Shown: positions 1 through 11,985 of the stretch, in pieces
Layout: every line of letters starts with the position of its first letter
How positions within the stretch are numbered: position 1 is the first letter of the stretch
Assembly (NCBI GenBank): GCA_021029095.1
Contig: JAJOHG010000137.1
Coordinates: 1-64,000, forward strand
Length of the DNA: 64,000 nucleotides
Direction of reading: 5' to 3'
Origin: Phellopilus nigrolimitatus
Taxonomy: Eukaryota > Basidiomycota > Agaricomycetes > Hymenochaetales > Hymenochaetaceae
The notes under the pieces: generated by a model
Database searches by the model: none
Told to the model about the DNA's origin: nothing
What the model saw: only the letters and a program-made list of their open reading frames with translations
Position numbers and translations under genes: made by a program

Positions 1-276
1 CGGCGTGGCATAGCACGGGCTAAATATCTCGAAAGTCCGCAAGCTCCTCCGGGTCAGAGGTTTCAACATATCCTTAGTGTCCGTCATACAATGCTGACAG
101 CAGCGAATGTACCCCAGAAATGTAGCGGCAGAAGAGTAGATTGAAGCGCGTCTTGTTTCTAGTTTCATCGTCACATGATCGCCTCTTAAAAACGCGTCTG
201 TCACGGTCCGTGACCAGTGCATACAGCTACCTTCTCCAAAGAACTTCCCCCGCTAAGTCTTTCCGTCAGAACGACA

Positions 277-1638
277 ATGTCTACCACAGATCTCGCCTCG
301 CTCTCCATCTTCCTGCTACAAGGGAGCAGACTATACAGACACGCAAAAACAGCTACCCGCATTGGGGAAGGGGGCTCACTCAGGATCAGTACCTTGCCCG
401 GGAAGCCCGTCTGGGCATTTTTGAACATGCTACGAACGAGACGCCTCTCACCATTTGGTCTGTACTATAATTAGACTGCAAAAGTATGAACTGACAACTA
501 TATTTAGGGTACTAGTACCTCGAGATGATCCAACGACTCTTGAATTCAAATGCTCATGCGAGACGTGAGTAACATTAGTTATGCGTTTCAATTCATCAAG
601 CTCGCCCCTCGATGCTCATCCCTGTCTCTCATATCTAGCTACCGCCGCAAAGCCCTCACCAGACTCTCTACTCGTCTGTACCAGAGAATGTAATCGCCTA
701 CGGAATTGCGTCCGTCTTTTGCCCGCCCATCAATCGAGGGAAGGGTTACGCGCGCATATGATGCACCTCCTCCACTGGGTGCTCGCGCCGCGCACCCTCC
801 TGCCGCGCTTTCCCGCCTCATGGGGCCCGCCCCGGAGGAGTTCCCTGGGTACAACGACGCGCGCTTCTCCGTGCTGTACAGTGACATCGGTCCGCAATTT
901 TATCGTTCGACTGGACCAGACGAGCACGAGGAGGGGTGGGTCGTACGCGATGCCATGTCGACGATCTGGGACGTTCCAAAGATCCAGATGTTTCTTCGGC
1001 GGACCTCCAAAATGCAGATAAGGACTTGAAAGTAGAATGGCTCAATGACGAAGCGTGCACGTCGGTGTGGGCTGCCGATGCCATGCTCATTCGTGCCGAT
1101 CTCGCCGCATCGAGCCCAGACAAGCACACCTGGTTCACTTTCCTCCCCGACGAAGGCGTGAGCGCATTCCTCGCACGGCGCACAGTCTTTTTCATACCGG
1201 GCCAGTCTTACTCCATGCCGGAGAAATGGGGAGTCGTGCTGTGCGCCGGGCCTGATGACTCGAACGCACCCAAAACGTTTGCGACATGGACTCTCGACGT
1301 CCGCCCGCCGCCGAGCACACTGATCGCGACGCGCGTGCGGGCGATGCCGGAGACGTTTCCGAGGATTGTGGCGTGCATGCTGCAGGCAGCGCGCGAGAGC
1401 GACATGGAGCGCGTCGAGGTGTGGAACCTCCCGACAGAACTTAAAGCGATCGCTGAGCGCTTGGGCGGGAAGACAAGCGAGCGGGACGAGCACCTGAACG
1501 CGTTCAAATGGTACGGTCCGGAGAAGAACGAGGACCTCAAATGGGCGTTCAATGAAAAGTCAGTGCAAATTTGTTGAAAGGTCTATAGAACACATTCTAG
1601 AGTGCTCACCCGTTTCACATAGGTTCTGTTGGTGTTGA
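277..1638 (+). CDS. LYC1-like lysine N-acetyltransferase (GNAT family), frames broken by single-base losses
   Basis: Recognised from conserved stretches of fungal LYC1-like GNAT proteins: SYPHWGRGLTQDQYLARE near the N terminus, VLVPRDDPTTLEF, AYGIASVF followed by RGKGYAR (the acetyl-CoA-binding region), HLLHWVLAP, FSVLYSDIGPQFYRSTGP and a C terminus ending FCWC. Yarrowia LYC1 acetylates lysine at N6. Start ATG at 277 opens MSTTDLASLSIF. Clear introns lie at 458-507, 565-638 and 1559-1622, all GT-AG and all joining conserved protein sequence. Between them the frame changes five times (about 313, 670, 757, 830 and 988), each time as if one base were missing. Four of the five fall in C runs. This is either a recent pseudogene or a real gene with consensus deletions; intact splice sites and an intact C terminus favour the latter. 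Family confident, coding status uncertain. Confidence 0.72.
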
Positions 1639-2306
1639 GTTTGAGTATAAAATATACTGAAGATACCAGTGTAACACGTTAAAGGTTCACAACAAAGCAT
1701 CAGGATGAGAATTGTATAATCTATATAACAATGTGCGATAGATATCAACTTTTTCGGTATTGCATAACTAGATGAACATACCAAATCTGTATTCATCAAG
1801 CCCAGGAGATAAGCATAAAACTCAGGTAAACAGACAAGCAGAAATTGGAAAGAGCGTTGAAGAACTCGCATTCACAGTGACAATTTATCGTGTTTCAACT
1901 TTCCATAAACAAATTCGCCAGATACTGTGACAACAGTCGATGTCTGGCAGCGCCAGACCCTTCAAGGCGGGAATCCAGTTGATGATTCAGCTTAGCCTGA
2001 TTTTACACTTCCTACAACGAATTTGCGCAAGTCATATAAAGGAAAGAAGGAAAGAGTAAAACAGGGATATTTTGAGGTATTGCACGACTTACCTGCACTG
2101 ACAGTAAAAATCCTCCCCATAGTGAATGAAATCCTGTCGGTCGTGCCCCCCTCAGCTAAGCTTTACAAACTAGAGACACGCAAGCCCGGGGACAAACGTG
2201 AAGATTTGAAAAAAGCGAGGGTTTCCCAATCCATTAAGTATACAATGAAGCATCACATAGTCTAATAAGGATGAGTAAGATGACCCAGGGTCATGACTTT
2301 TGGTAA
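1639..2306. other. intergenic stretch, no supported gene
   Basis: AT-richer sequence between the convergent LYC1-like and glutaredoxin genes. Short open frames exist, including one of 80 codons at 2023-2265 that opens only with TTG, but none has recognisable domains, splice structure or base composition like the neighbours. Probably the two 3' untranslated regions and spacer. Confidence 0.6.
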
Positions 2307-2984
2307 TTATGCAGAGGGCGATTTCGATTTGGTAGCTTCGATGATGTCGTGCTGCTGGAGTAGTTTCTCAAGATCACCGGATTGATGCACTGGAAGAGCA
2401 CCCATGAGTTTGACAGATAAGGTAACGAACAAAAGGCAAGTACTCACTGCCAAGGACTATGTCGCATCCACCGACAAACTCGCCGTTCACATACACTTGC
2501 GGAATCGTTGGCCATTCACTAATCACCGCATGACACGTCGCAAGAAAACACGGTGTCAGGTACAGTCTATATTAAGAAGGATGTTCAACTTACGAGAATT
2601 CTTTAATGCCATTCCTTAATTCCTGGTCCTCCAGCACGTCGTAGGTCTTGATCTTTTCTGGCGGCACGCCGTTGATATCGAGCAGCTGTACGACGGCGCG
2701 CGAGAAGCCGCACTGGGGCGCGTCGGGTGTACCCTTCATGAAGAGCACAAGTGGGTACTCCTTCACAGCGGACTGAATCTTATTGCGGGCGTCCTGGGAG
2801 AGAAACCGGCTGAGCGCGGGGCTGAGCGCGGCATGGTTGGGGAAGCGGGCTGCGTAGGCTGTCGGCGTTGTTCGCAACGACGATGAGAGCTGGCAAATTT
2901 GAGAACAGGTCTCATATTGGCTGCTAGATATGTAATGTAGAATGAATTGGAACGTACCGATGAGCGAAAAGCTTGACGGAACAT
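2307..2984 (-). CDS. GRX5: mitochondrial monothiol glutaredoxin (Grx5 type)
   Basis: Monothiol glutaredoxin that carries and transfers [2Fe-2S] clusters in the mitochondrial matrix. Exon 1 is 2958-2984 (MFRQAFRSS). Exon 2 carries the core with [20 protein letters not shown], containing the single active-site CGFS motif and the upstream lysine of the FMKGTP signature. Later exons give [19 protein letters not shown] (the cis-Pro TIPQ segment and GG-CD glutathione-binding motif) and [11 protein letters not shown]. Four exons; every junction is GT-AG and in phase, giving a protein of about 150 residues, usual for Grx5. The N terminus is rich in Arg/Ser with no acids, consistent with a matrix targeting peptide. 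It stands head-to-head with the downstream SDR gene, about 195 bp apart. Confidence 0.93.
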
Positions 2985-3178
2985 GGTGGTCGGTGGTCAA
3001 GGCTAGTGGTGCTGTCTGTGACGAGGATTGCTCAGCTCTAAGCTCTTACAGGTTGGCCCATTTTTAGTAAGTCGTTGCCACGCAAAGCTTAATTACACAC
3101 GCTCGGGTTCCGGCTACTTTGGTTGCCGACGTCGATCTTTCTGGTTCTGCTCATTGTCACATCGACTCGAACGTCGAC

Positions 3179-4152
3179 ATGAAGCCTCAAAACCGCACCT
3201 TCATAATTTCTGGCGGGTGACTCCTTTCCTTCTTCCTTACTCTTCCTGCGACGCTGATGTCCCTCCCGTAGATCCTCTGGTCTCGGTCTAGCTACCGCAC
3301 ACAACCTCCTCGACGTCGACGCTTTCGTTTCCATCCTCGACCTGAGCGAGAACGTCGACTTGTCTAAAGAGTACGGCAAACGCGTCAAGTTCTTCAAGGT
3401 CGACATCACAAAAGACGATGAAGTAAATCCCGCTGTGGAGAGTACGGTCGCGTGGACGCATGAGACTGGCGCACGCCTGGGTGGCGTGATCAACTGCGCT
3501 GGTGTCGCGACAGCTGCGAAGGTGTGCACTCAAATACGCTCTAATTCAGGGACACTACAGTCCATCTCTGAATGCACTCAAAGATAATCGACGCACGCGG
3601 TGATCCGCACTCCCTCGATCTGTGGAATTTCGCGATAGCGGTCAACCTGACCGGCACGTTCAACCTCTCGCGCCTTGTCTGCAAACACCTCGTTCAGGTT
3701 CCGCCAGAGGGCGCTGACAACGAGCGCGGTATTGTCATTTTCGTCGCGAGCTCCGCTGCCGTGCGTCCCCCCCTTCCCCCTTTTTTCATCTCTCCATGTT
3801 AAAAGCATATTTAAAAACCTTGAATCTTATCCAGTTCGAAGGTCAGCCCGGGCAGGCAGCCTACGCCGCCTCTAAGGGTGCACTCGTTAGCGCCGTACTT
3901 CCGCTCTCGCGCGACCTCGCGCGCCACGGTGTGCGCGTCACCGCAATCGCACCTGGGGCCTTTGCCTCCTCTATGACCGACCGCATGCCTCCTAAGACGC
4001 GCGCGAGCCTCGTGCATGACCTCGGCTTCCCGCAGCGCTTCGGAGAGGGCCACGAGTTCGCGCAAACCGTGCGATGGATGGTCGAGTGTGCGTACGTGAA
4101 TGGCGAGACGATCAGGCTGAGCGGCGGGTCGCGATTACCCGGAAGACTTTGA
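3179..4152 (+). CDS. short-chain dehydrogenase/reductase, HSD17B10-like
   Basis: NAD(P)-dependent SDR of 260 residues. Exons 3179-3216, 3272-3521, 3584-3760 and 3835-4152 join in phase. The N terminus MKPQNRTFIISGGSSGLGLA holds the TGxxxGxG-type Rossmann loop (here SGGSSGLG). VDITKDDE provides the acidic adenine-side residue, and VINCAGVA is the NNAG-like motif. The catalytic region has the serine in FVASSAAF and the YxxxK motif in QAAYAASKGAL, followed by TAIAPGAF (PG motif). Length and sequence style match type-2 3-hydroxyacyl-CoA dehydrogenase (HSD17B10), a mitochondrial enzyme of branched-chain and fatty-acid oxidation, but substrate assignment is inference. The N terminus lacks an obvious targeting peptide. 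Confidence 0.92.
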
Positions 4153-4328
4153 TCATAAAGCTTACTGTTACTGGCTGCTAAGGATATACTTGTCTTCTGA
4201 TGTCAATTTTGCACTTTCAATTCCAGATATCAGGACACAGGAAATTTATGTATGTATAGCAGTGGTACAAGATTCATTGGTTTCTCCATACGTATTCCAT
4301 CCAGCAAGCAAGCGAGTCCTTTTCCTCC

Positions 4329-5523
4329 CTACAGGTTCTTGATGAGCCATTCCACCGCCACCTTGAACGAGTCCTCCTTGGCCGCCTTAATCTCGGGGAC
4401 ACTCAAGTCTCCACGCACCGCAAATCCGTGCGTGTTTCCGGCGTAGTACTCTCTCTTGTACCCCTCTGCCTCCGTCTTTCCACCACCAAGGATCTCATCG
4501 CCAATCTTCTGCTTCTCGGGCGGGTACTGGCCGTCGACCTCACACGAACAGATCAGGAGCGGGACGCCGGTCGCCTTGAACTTGACGAGGTCTTCGGGCA
4601 CCTGCAGGAGCGACGGGTGCGAGACGACCACGGCCTTGAGCACGCCGTCGAACGCCAGGTCGAAGCTGTAGCGCGCGCCGAAGCAGTAGCCTGTGGCGCC
4701 GAAGGTCGTGACACCGCGCTCCTTGAGCCCAGCGATGACTTTGTCGAGCGGTGGGCGCGTCTGTGCAGCCTGGTGGTTCGGGAACCAATCGGCAATATTG
4801 AACTATTTTTAGGAGACGAGGGGGGCGAGGCCTGAGTTCGACGAGGAGATAGGAACAGAAGGTCAACGTACCGTGCCGTCCAAGCTCTCTATGGGGTCGC
4901 CGTTCAGATAGTCGGGGATGTACGTCTATCGTTCGAAGAAGTCGCTGATTAAAACAAAGCGTACAAAACGCTATGTCTTAGTAGATCAAATTACCTGGAA
5001 GCCATTCTTCGCGAAATCGTCGGCCTTTAGTATGACCCGTTAGACTTGTTAGTATCTGAAAAAATAGACAAGTAGCTTACAAGAAGCTGCAATCGCTTCC
5101 ATCAGCATGACGTCGGCTTCTCGCAGGAAGCATATAGCACTTACTCGATTGTTAACAAGCTCCAGGCCGAAGACATCAGTCAGAAGCAAAACAGCCTTGT
5201 CCTTCGGGTAGCTATTGACATCGACACAAATCAATATATGCGTCCACCAGGAAACACATATGCCGATGCGCCGCTAGGCTTACTCACTCGGAGGAGGGGA
5301 GGGCGACGTAGGTCTTCACACCATTGATCTCCTCGATCTTGCCTTGGAGTTGTGTCAGCCTGGATCCGAGGCACAGCGGGCACAGTCATCTATAAAAATC
5401 CTGCGTACCTGTCGGCTCGCCTTCGTGAGTGGTGCCTTCGAATACAGATAAGAATACGCATATACAAAGTAGCTCTTAAGCAGGACCGCGCTCACCGATG
5501 ACACAGTGCTTGCAGAACGACAT
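4329..5523 (-). CDS. dienelactone hydrolase family protein
   Basis: Alpha/beta-hydrolase of 246 residues with the dienelactone-hydrolase triad: nucleophile Cys in GYCFGARYSFD, Asp in CSCEVDGQYPP and His in GNTHGFAVRG. Eight exons: 5496-5523, 5409-5435, 5288-5342, 5145-5211, 5081-5086, 4995-5024, 4872-4925 and 4329-4802. Their lengths sum to 741 nt, a whole number of codons. The first exons encode MSFCKHCVIG, then GTTHEGEPTG, then a lid and beta strands, then DVFG. Exon 5 is a 6-nt microexon encoding Leu-Leu, needed to give the family sequence VNNRLLADDFAKNGFQ. No signal peptide; probably cytosolic. The natural substrate is unknown. Its start lies about 510 bp from the 3' end of the convergent LRR gene on the same strand. 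Confidence 0.93.
5081..5086 (-). other. 6-nt microexon of the dienelactone-hydrolase-like gene
   Basis: On the minus strand the six bases CTTCTT are preceded by an acceptor (ATTGCAG) and followed by a donor (GTAAGC). The flanking introns are 5087-5144 (58 nt) and 5025-5080 (56 nt). Including these six bases restores the conserved family run NNRLLADDF. Skipping them removes two residues but keeps the frame. Confidence 0.8.
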
Positions 5524-6037
5524 GGCAAGCTACGTGTATGTGTGTCCCTGGAGTGGGTGATACTGATTGTGAACTGGGGGATGTTAAAATCGATACAGTG
5601 GGATTCTGTTCTTATAATGCGCCGCGACTAAGTTCACGCGCGGATATTGGCTTAGCAATTGGGCCGCCCACATACGTGGCTTCTGCCGTCGTCTCGCCGC
5701 GAAGAACATCTCACAGGCTAGCAGCCAATGACAGGTACAACCCCTATCCATCATGTTCTCTCATCACCGAAGACACATATATACTCATTACAAGCCTTTC
5801 GGAGTTTTCGATTCCCTCGCACGCTGAATAATTTCGACCAGTTTTGAGATGTCGGACTTCCGGCCGCAAGAACTATAATGATCAGCAGCGGCTGTGGCGA
5901 TCGGGTGCTCGGAGGCTCTGCTCTCGGACTGGCTCGGACTAAGCTTAGATAATGACTGGCGTAGTCATCCTCATCGTACATAGTAGCATACACACTTTCA
6001 CATACTGTGCAGCGCGAGCGCATTCAGCTTCCCACAG
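5524..6037. other. intergenic: promoter of the hydrolase gene and 3' flank of the LRR gene
   Basis: No supported gene. The part next to 5523 should hold the hydrolase promoter; no clear TATA box was recognised close to the ATG. One open frame of 97 codons has no recognisable feature. Confidence 0.5.
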
Positions 6038-7932
6038 CTAGTCGCTGAGATCAAATTCGAATCCGTCACTGGTGAACTGTTCGACCACAGGGACAAATTC
6101 ACTGTGGAGCAATTCAGGATCAACTTCCATTCCGGTCGTCAACCAGCCCTCTTCGCCCTGGCCTGCGCTCGCATCTACTGGCTGCTCCAGACGGTCCAGG
6201 CAGCCTGCGCTGCAACCGCGCCATCGCACGGGGATCCCGAGCTCGCCCCCGACTTTCTGGCCTGCAATCTCTTTCTCCCACGAAAGCCGCTCCTCGGCGT
6301 GTGAGACATAGATAGGCTCGCGATATTGCTCGCCAGAACCAAGGAGTAGGTGTGCCGGGGATGGGCACCCAGATATGCAAGCACGCCGCTCGACACGTTG
6401 ACTCGGTCGCTGTCCCTCCGGCGACGACTGTGGAGTCGCATTTAGGGACAACAAAGACGCGATGCTTCCTGGAACGCAGGATGACAGCGTCTCTCTGAGA
6501 GCCGGTGAAATCTCGTAGTCAGTCGGCAGAGGAAGGTCATAGAATGACTGCAAAACCGTCTTGGGCTGGATCCTCCTTGTTGTAGGCGGCATCAAGTTTC
6601 GCGTACCATTACTGTCGGGAACGGGTGCAAGCAGTACCCTGAGTGCGAGTTCGACCAAGGGCACGACTCTATGTCTCCGTTCAACAGGGCCAAACCATCT
6701 ATCTATTGAAAGGCCTGCTGCAGCACATGGATTTACCGCGAAAGGGTTTGGATCAACAGCAAGCGACGTCAATTTCATATCCATGATTTCCGAAGGAAGG
6801 TATCGGAGCTGGTTGGACGCAACATTCAGCTCGCGCAAGTTATGAAGCTGGCATATTTGAGGGTTTAGTTCTGTGAGCATGTTAGATCCTGTAAAACGGC
6901 GGGAAATCAAGAGAGGTCAGCTTCAAGTACCTTCCGCAAGGGTCGGCATACATACGAAGACTCAGCACTACCAATGCATCAAGATTGAAGAGCTCGTTGG
7001 GCAACGTTCTAATCCTGTTGTTCGTAATGTACAGTTGGAACTCATTCTCGCGCACGCCCAGGTTGCTGCCGCCGAAAACGATTGAGCTTGACGATTTTGA
7101 AATAGTCCTGCGCCGCATGTCCTCGCGATTTGAGGACGTTCGGTTCGGAAGTACAAAGCGGAGCGAGAGATCCGATATCTTCGGTGGAATATAGGTAAGA
7201 CCAAGACCGCTAATCAATCATGGATGAGAAGGCAATGTGGAATCCTGCTCAGTACCGAAAGACACAAAAAACGCGTCAAACTTACTTTAATTCAATGCTG
7301 CACTCCGTGTCGTCGACCGCACGCGCAATTGTCTCTTCCCAGAGCGCGTGTTCAGTGTCATACGAGCGTATAAAGGACTGGCTAGGGTCGAAACCATCTA
7401 CGTCCATGTCTGTGTCCGGGGCTGGACAAATGTCGTGCAAATACGCGTCCCGCGCGTAGGTCGCGTTCCACCCCCCGGCGGCGGTGGCGAACGGGCCGAA
7501 GCGGTCATTCGAGCCCACCTTCGGACGCACGATGAAGCTCTGACCGCCGCCGGGTCCGTCATCGCGCTCGCGCGGCCCGCGCTTCACCTTCACGCGCGCC
7601 AAATCCTTGTCGTAGCGCGGCGGGCGCTTCACCGCGCGCGTGGACGCCGCGAACGGGTGCGCTGGCGACGCGTCGTCCGTCGCCCTGCCTTTCCCCTTCG
7701 CGTCGCCGCGTCTCGGCGTCGCGCGCACGCCTTCCCCTTCACCGGGGCCGTCTTCCTCATACACGCCCCCTTCGCAGTCGCCCATCGATGCCTCATCAAG
7801 ATCGAGCGTGTACGGGCCCGGCGAGGACGGGGGCGACGAGTCGGCCGTGCAGCTGCAGGGAGAGCTTGGTGGGGACGAGCTCGTGCCACCGTAGTACGCG
7901 CTAAACGGGGGCTGAAGCGGGGTCATATCCAT
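6038..7932 (-). CDS. leucine-rich repeat protein with disordered acidic N terminus
   Basis: 583 residues from three exons: 7286-7932, 6956-7209 and 6038-6888. The first ~200 residues are rich in Pro, Ser, Gly and charged residues and look disordered. Around residues 210-340 are several degenerate leucine-rich repeats: NGLGLTYIPPKISDL, NRIRTLPNELFNLDALVVLSLR, NMLTELNPQICQLHNLREL and NQLRYLPSEIMDMKLTSL. A conserved segment VVPLVELALRVLL follows the repeats and is typical of fungal LRR proteins of the Lrp1/LRRC type. The C-terminal ~200 residues are acidic, ending FEFDLSD, with a CISGCPSPAHLL segment resembling a small Cys-containing motif. A scaffold role is likely; the partner is unknown. All three exons join in phase. 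Confidence 0.85.
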
Positions 7933-7981
7933 GGTGTGGACGTGTCAAAGCCTCGAAACTAGAGATACAATAGAATTCTGG

Positions 7982-8000
7982 GTGTGTGTGTGTGTGTGTG
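7982..8000. repeat. (GT)n microsatellite
   Basis: A perfect run of alternating G and T just upstream of the LRR gene start, in what should be its 5' untranslated region or promoter. Confidence 0.95.
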
Positions 8001-8529
8001 CTTTTGCGTTAGAACTTGAGTGTGATGTACAAATGTCGTGTGCGGGCGGAAGTAAATGAAGACGGCGCCTCGACGCGTCGGTGGCGTTGACTACTATATC
8101 GGGACTATGGGCGCAAACCACACTGCACAAAGAGTCAAAGGAGCAACCCACACGCTGCCATTCCATTAGAACGGGAGTTTACGACGATACACAGGAATTA
8201 GTTTAACTATGCTACAACACAGAAGTTTTTCGTCCAAGTCGCCATCGCCGTCTATGGTAAATCGAAAGAGGTACGAAGGAAATAAGTGAAACACGGAACC
8301 GGGCGACCCAAAACAAAGATGAAATCTAGTTCTATGACTCTATAACAGTGAAAAGGAATGTGTGAACGATTTCTCCTAAATTCAGAATTCACAAGAACAG
8401 CAGATGCAGATAGATAGCGATCAGCGATTAAGATTGGAATACTTGTCCTCGTCTGAGGATTTGAACTAGCCTCCTGAAAAAGATATGGCGGAGGAGCTAC
8501 GAAAGACACTGGACGCTAATCGACAGCGA

Positions 8530-10983
8530 TTACGAGCCAAAGGACGGGACCTCTTTCGCGAACTTGCTTCGCGCGCGAATTTGAGGGCCCCATCTGAAAA
8601 GCTGTTCACAAAAGGGAACAATTAGCATCATCGAGTGAACGGGTAAATCGTGAATACTGACGATAAATGGAATGGGCATCATCAAGACGGCGATACAGGC
8701 AAAAATCGTGCTTGCCCATTTGAACGTCAGCCGGTCGTACATCTGAGTTGAAAACAGGGGAAACGCCATTCCCGCCAAATTACGACAAAGACTCTGGCCA
8801 GCGAGCGCAGACGATGCAAAAGGACCGTAACTGATTAATGAATGAAAGAAAGTATGAGCGGTAGACTGAGATAAGGCGAAGTTAAACGACTCACCAGTCG
8901 GCGAGATATGTAAACACGGCGAGATATATGATGTACATCGACCACATGAACAACTAGAAAGACGGTCTCAATACTTTTTCATACAGAATTCTGATTTATG
9001 TTACTCACAACTATGCCAATGGCCATTCCAACCCAATTCACGTGCTCGAATGACGTCCACGCGTATATGAACATAGATACAGGAAAGAGAATGCCTGCGA
9101 TGCACGAGGAATAAAGCCGTGCTTCATGTCCTTTAGCTTTGAAGTTTTTACTGTAAGAAGATATAGAATAAGTATTGATATTACTTCCTATCAACAAAGA
9201 AAGCTTACTTGTAAAGCTTCTCTTGGATGAAAGTGTTGCTGAGGTACCCCAGAAGCGATCCAATGCTGCGAAAAGAAAAACCCCAATCAATAAGTCCGTA
9301 TCTTCGACCTCGACACGAGGCTACTTACAACATGGTAACGAATACCGTCCCAACTTCACCAACGTTGAAGTGATGCAATTCCCGGAACGCAGGAGAAATG
9401 GACCTGTTTAGGAATTTCAAGTCAGATCATTTCGATGGAAAGGAACTTATATGACGTACTCGATCATAGAATATAATACGCCCCATGCAAAACCAATCCA
9501 TAACTGTGCGAGGAAATCTGATGCAACCATTTTCCTTTTCAAAAGACGAAATGGTCACAACTTACACTAAAGCTAGCAACAACGGGTTCCGTGAGCAACA
9601 GATCTGAAAACGAATGAACGAATAATTAAACCTTATTCTGTCCTCGATCAAAGAACGGAAGTAACTTACGAACAGGGCGTGTGCAAGAAATCAACATCAA
9701 AGTGCGCAAGCTCCCTCGCTCGTCTTCAATGCGGGCGCGATAACGATTATCACCTGTCTCCTTGCGTAGCTTCCTCACGAGCCTCACCAGCAGGACAGAA
9801 GATCGAGTCTCTTTCATGGTGAAGAGCATAATGACAAAGAAGACACCGGTCACGCTGCAGGAAGCATAAGAGACAGCGAGGTCAGTGACAGAGCAGAGGG
9901 GCGGAGGTATGGTTTTGGACATACATGAGATGAATCCATTGGATCCAGCGCCATTCCAAACGGGTGTTCATTTCAACCCACCCGGCGAACACAGGGCCAA
10001 GACCAGTGCAACCCATGGCAGCAATAGAAAAAACGGCCATGGGGATGCCTCGTCTGATAATCGATTGATAAATATCAAAACCGCATATACGAATAGAAAT
10101 ACTCACTCATGGGGTGCCCAGATATCCGCGATAGTCCCACCTACCATAGTCGATCCAGTAGACCCCGCGGCACCTGCGAGGAGGCGAAAAATAATGACTG
10201 ACTGGATATTTTTTGCCCTAAAAATCGATCAAACCCATCATAAATATTTGACAACACAGGAAAGAGGAAAATAAACTTACAAAGCAACGCCAATGTGCAT
10301 CGCTATCAAAAGGATGGTTGAACCAATGTAAAGAGGCTGCCGCCCAAATTCCTCGCTCAGGGGTGCGAGGATTAAAGGGAAAACAGCGAACCCCAACGCA
10401 TATAAACTGAGACCGAGCGTCGCTTGGAAATTAGTGCAGTTCAGGTCACGCGTCATTGACGGGTAGCCCATAGCATACGTGGAGGCAACAGCAGCTAATG
10501 AAGAGGGTAAGAACCATATCGTATGTGTGAATACAAAGGGAGGACAGGGGTACGTACCGACCATCCCAGTCAATGCTGACGACGTCAAGGTGATAGCCCA
10601 CTTCCGTCCACGCGAATAATTAGCGGGATTGCGCGGGTCCCCCTTTTCCCAATCGACCTGCTATGCTGTAAGAATACGAATGAATTTAAAAGGCCAGGGA
10701 TACGCACGTAAAGAATTTCGTCAGAAGAAGAGACTAACACGCCTTCTTTCTCCTCTTTCAAGGTCCCCTTCTCATCTTCTCCATGAGCATGCTCCCCACG
10801 CAGCGTGCCGACGTGCGACGGAAAGCCCTCCTCAAGCTGACGCGCAGAGGGCCGCGAGGAGAGGCTGAGGCGTGGGTCGACGGATTCCTGGACCGAGTTG
10901 ACATCGCGGATGGCGAGGTGCTCAAAAGGCGTCTCCTTGTCCGAGAGCGTCCTACTTGCAGTGCTGTGAGGCGTGTCGGTCAT
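8530..10983 (-). CDS. DHA1-type MFS transporter (polyamine/drug:H+ antiporter-like), intact copy
   Basis: Twelve-helix major facilitator of the fungal DHA1 (Tpo1/Flr1-like) group, split by many short introns. A polar N-terminal tail starting MTDTPHSTASRTL is followed by DWEKGDPRNPANYSRGRKWA, the usual entry to helix 1. GYPSMTRDLNC lies in the first loop, and PLSEEFGRQPLYIG is motif A between helices 2 and 3. GAAGSTGSTMVGGTIADIW follows, then MGCTGLGPVFAGWVEMN, motif C of antiporters, then WRWIQWIHLM. The long central loop is KLRKETGDNRYRARIED. The C-terminal half ends PSFGS. Start placed at the ATG at 10981-10983. Located in the plasma or vacuolar membrane by family; polyamine versus drug substrate is inference. 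Its paralogue at 15277-23353 is disrupted by a retrotransposon. Confidence 0.9.
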
Positions 10984-11985
10984 GTTCAACGTCCCGTTCT
11001 GCAAGACTGCAACAGCTCACAGGCTCCAGAATATTGAATTTAAGCAAGTGGACGGGAAATCGGAAATCACGGATTATTGGCATGATTGAGACCTTATATA
11101 TGCTCATAGCCGCAAGGCGCGGGCTTATTAGTTTTACACCAATTGCCGGAACGGCGATTGGCCCGAAACACCCAAAAATTTAGGCTAATCTTCCCAAAAG
11201 ATTTCCTGCTCACGAGCAGCTTGTCTTTCTTTTCTTTTCTTCTTCCTTTCAAGCGCCGCTTGAGAACACATAACCGCTATAACACCTTTGAGTTGGCGAA
11301 GTCGAAGGGAGCAGATTCGCGGCAGGATGCAGTGAATGCCGGCATTTGAGAGTTAAATCGTATTATTCATACCCATTTGTAGGCCCCGATGATCAGCGGA
11401 CTTCCGAGTCCATTGAACCGCGGAATTAGCCAGTCAATGAAAAACAACCGTGACCGAATATTTCAACTGGTGGAAGATCAGTTTGGTGCTGGTGCTGGTG
11501 CTGACTCGCAATGACAAACATTTCGTAAATATACAGCTACCACATACGTTTTTCTACGCACGAGACTCCCAGACGCTCTGGGGTTGACGCTTAGTAGAAT
11601 TATGACCAATCTTAAGTAAGATCCGAAAGAGAAAGTGGCTGTGTCGAAAGTGTACGTAAGGGCGTCGGTATTCAATGTTATTGCCGGAACGATCGACGCC
11701 TTAGTAATTTAAGTTGCCGAATGATCTCCTCGATGCCTTTCAAGTTGTCGAGGCATGAAGCGACTCATGGAAACGTTACAACCAGCAATGCATTTTTTCT
11801 TACAACTTAAAGGAATCAAAAGGAACCAAAGGCAAGCTAAGAATACATAAGAAAAGGGCCATCTTTCATCTGTAGACGTCTCATCAAGTTCTCCGTGGGA
11901 GCGACTATCAGGATAAAGACTCGGACGGGCAATACGGGGCGGATACGCTAGTGTTGCGCTATCCTTCTCCACATCGGCCAGAAAG
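10984..11985. other. divergent promoter region between transporter and hydrolase
   Basis: About 1 kb between divergently transcribed genes with no supported coding sequence. Part of it, near 11480-11700, is recognisable in copy B near 23600-23700 (a shared GACTCGCAATGA-type stretch), so it belongs to the duplicated block. A short CTGGTG repeat lies near 11487-11502. Confidence 0.55.

Noticed and set aside
2023..2265. 80-codon Lys-rich open frame
   Set aside because: Only a TTG start, no family likeness, and composition typical of the AT-rich spacer.
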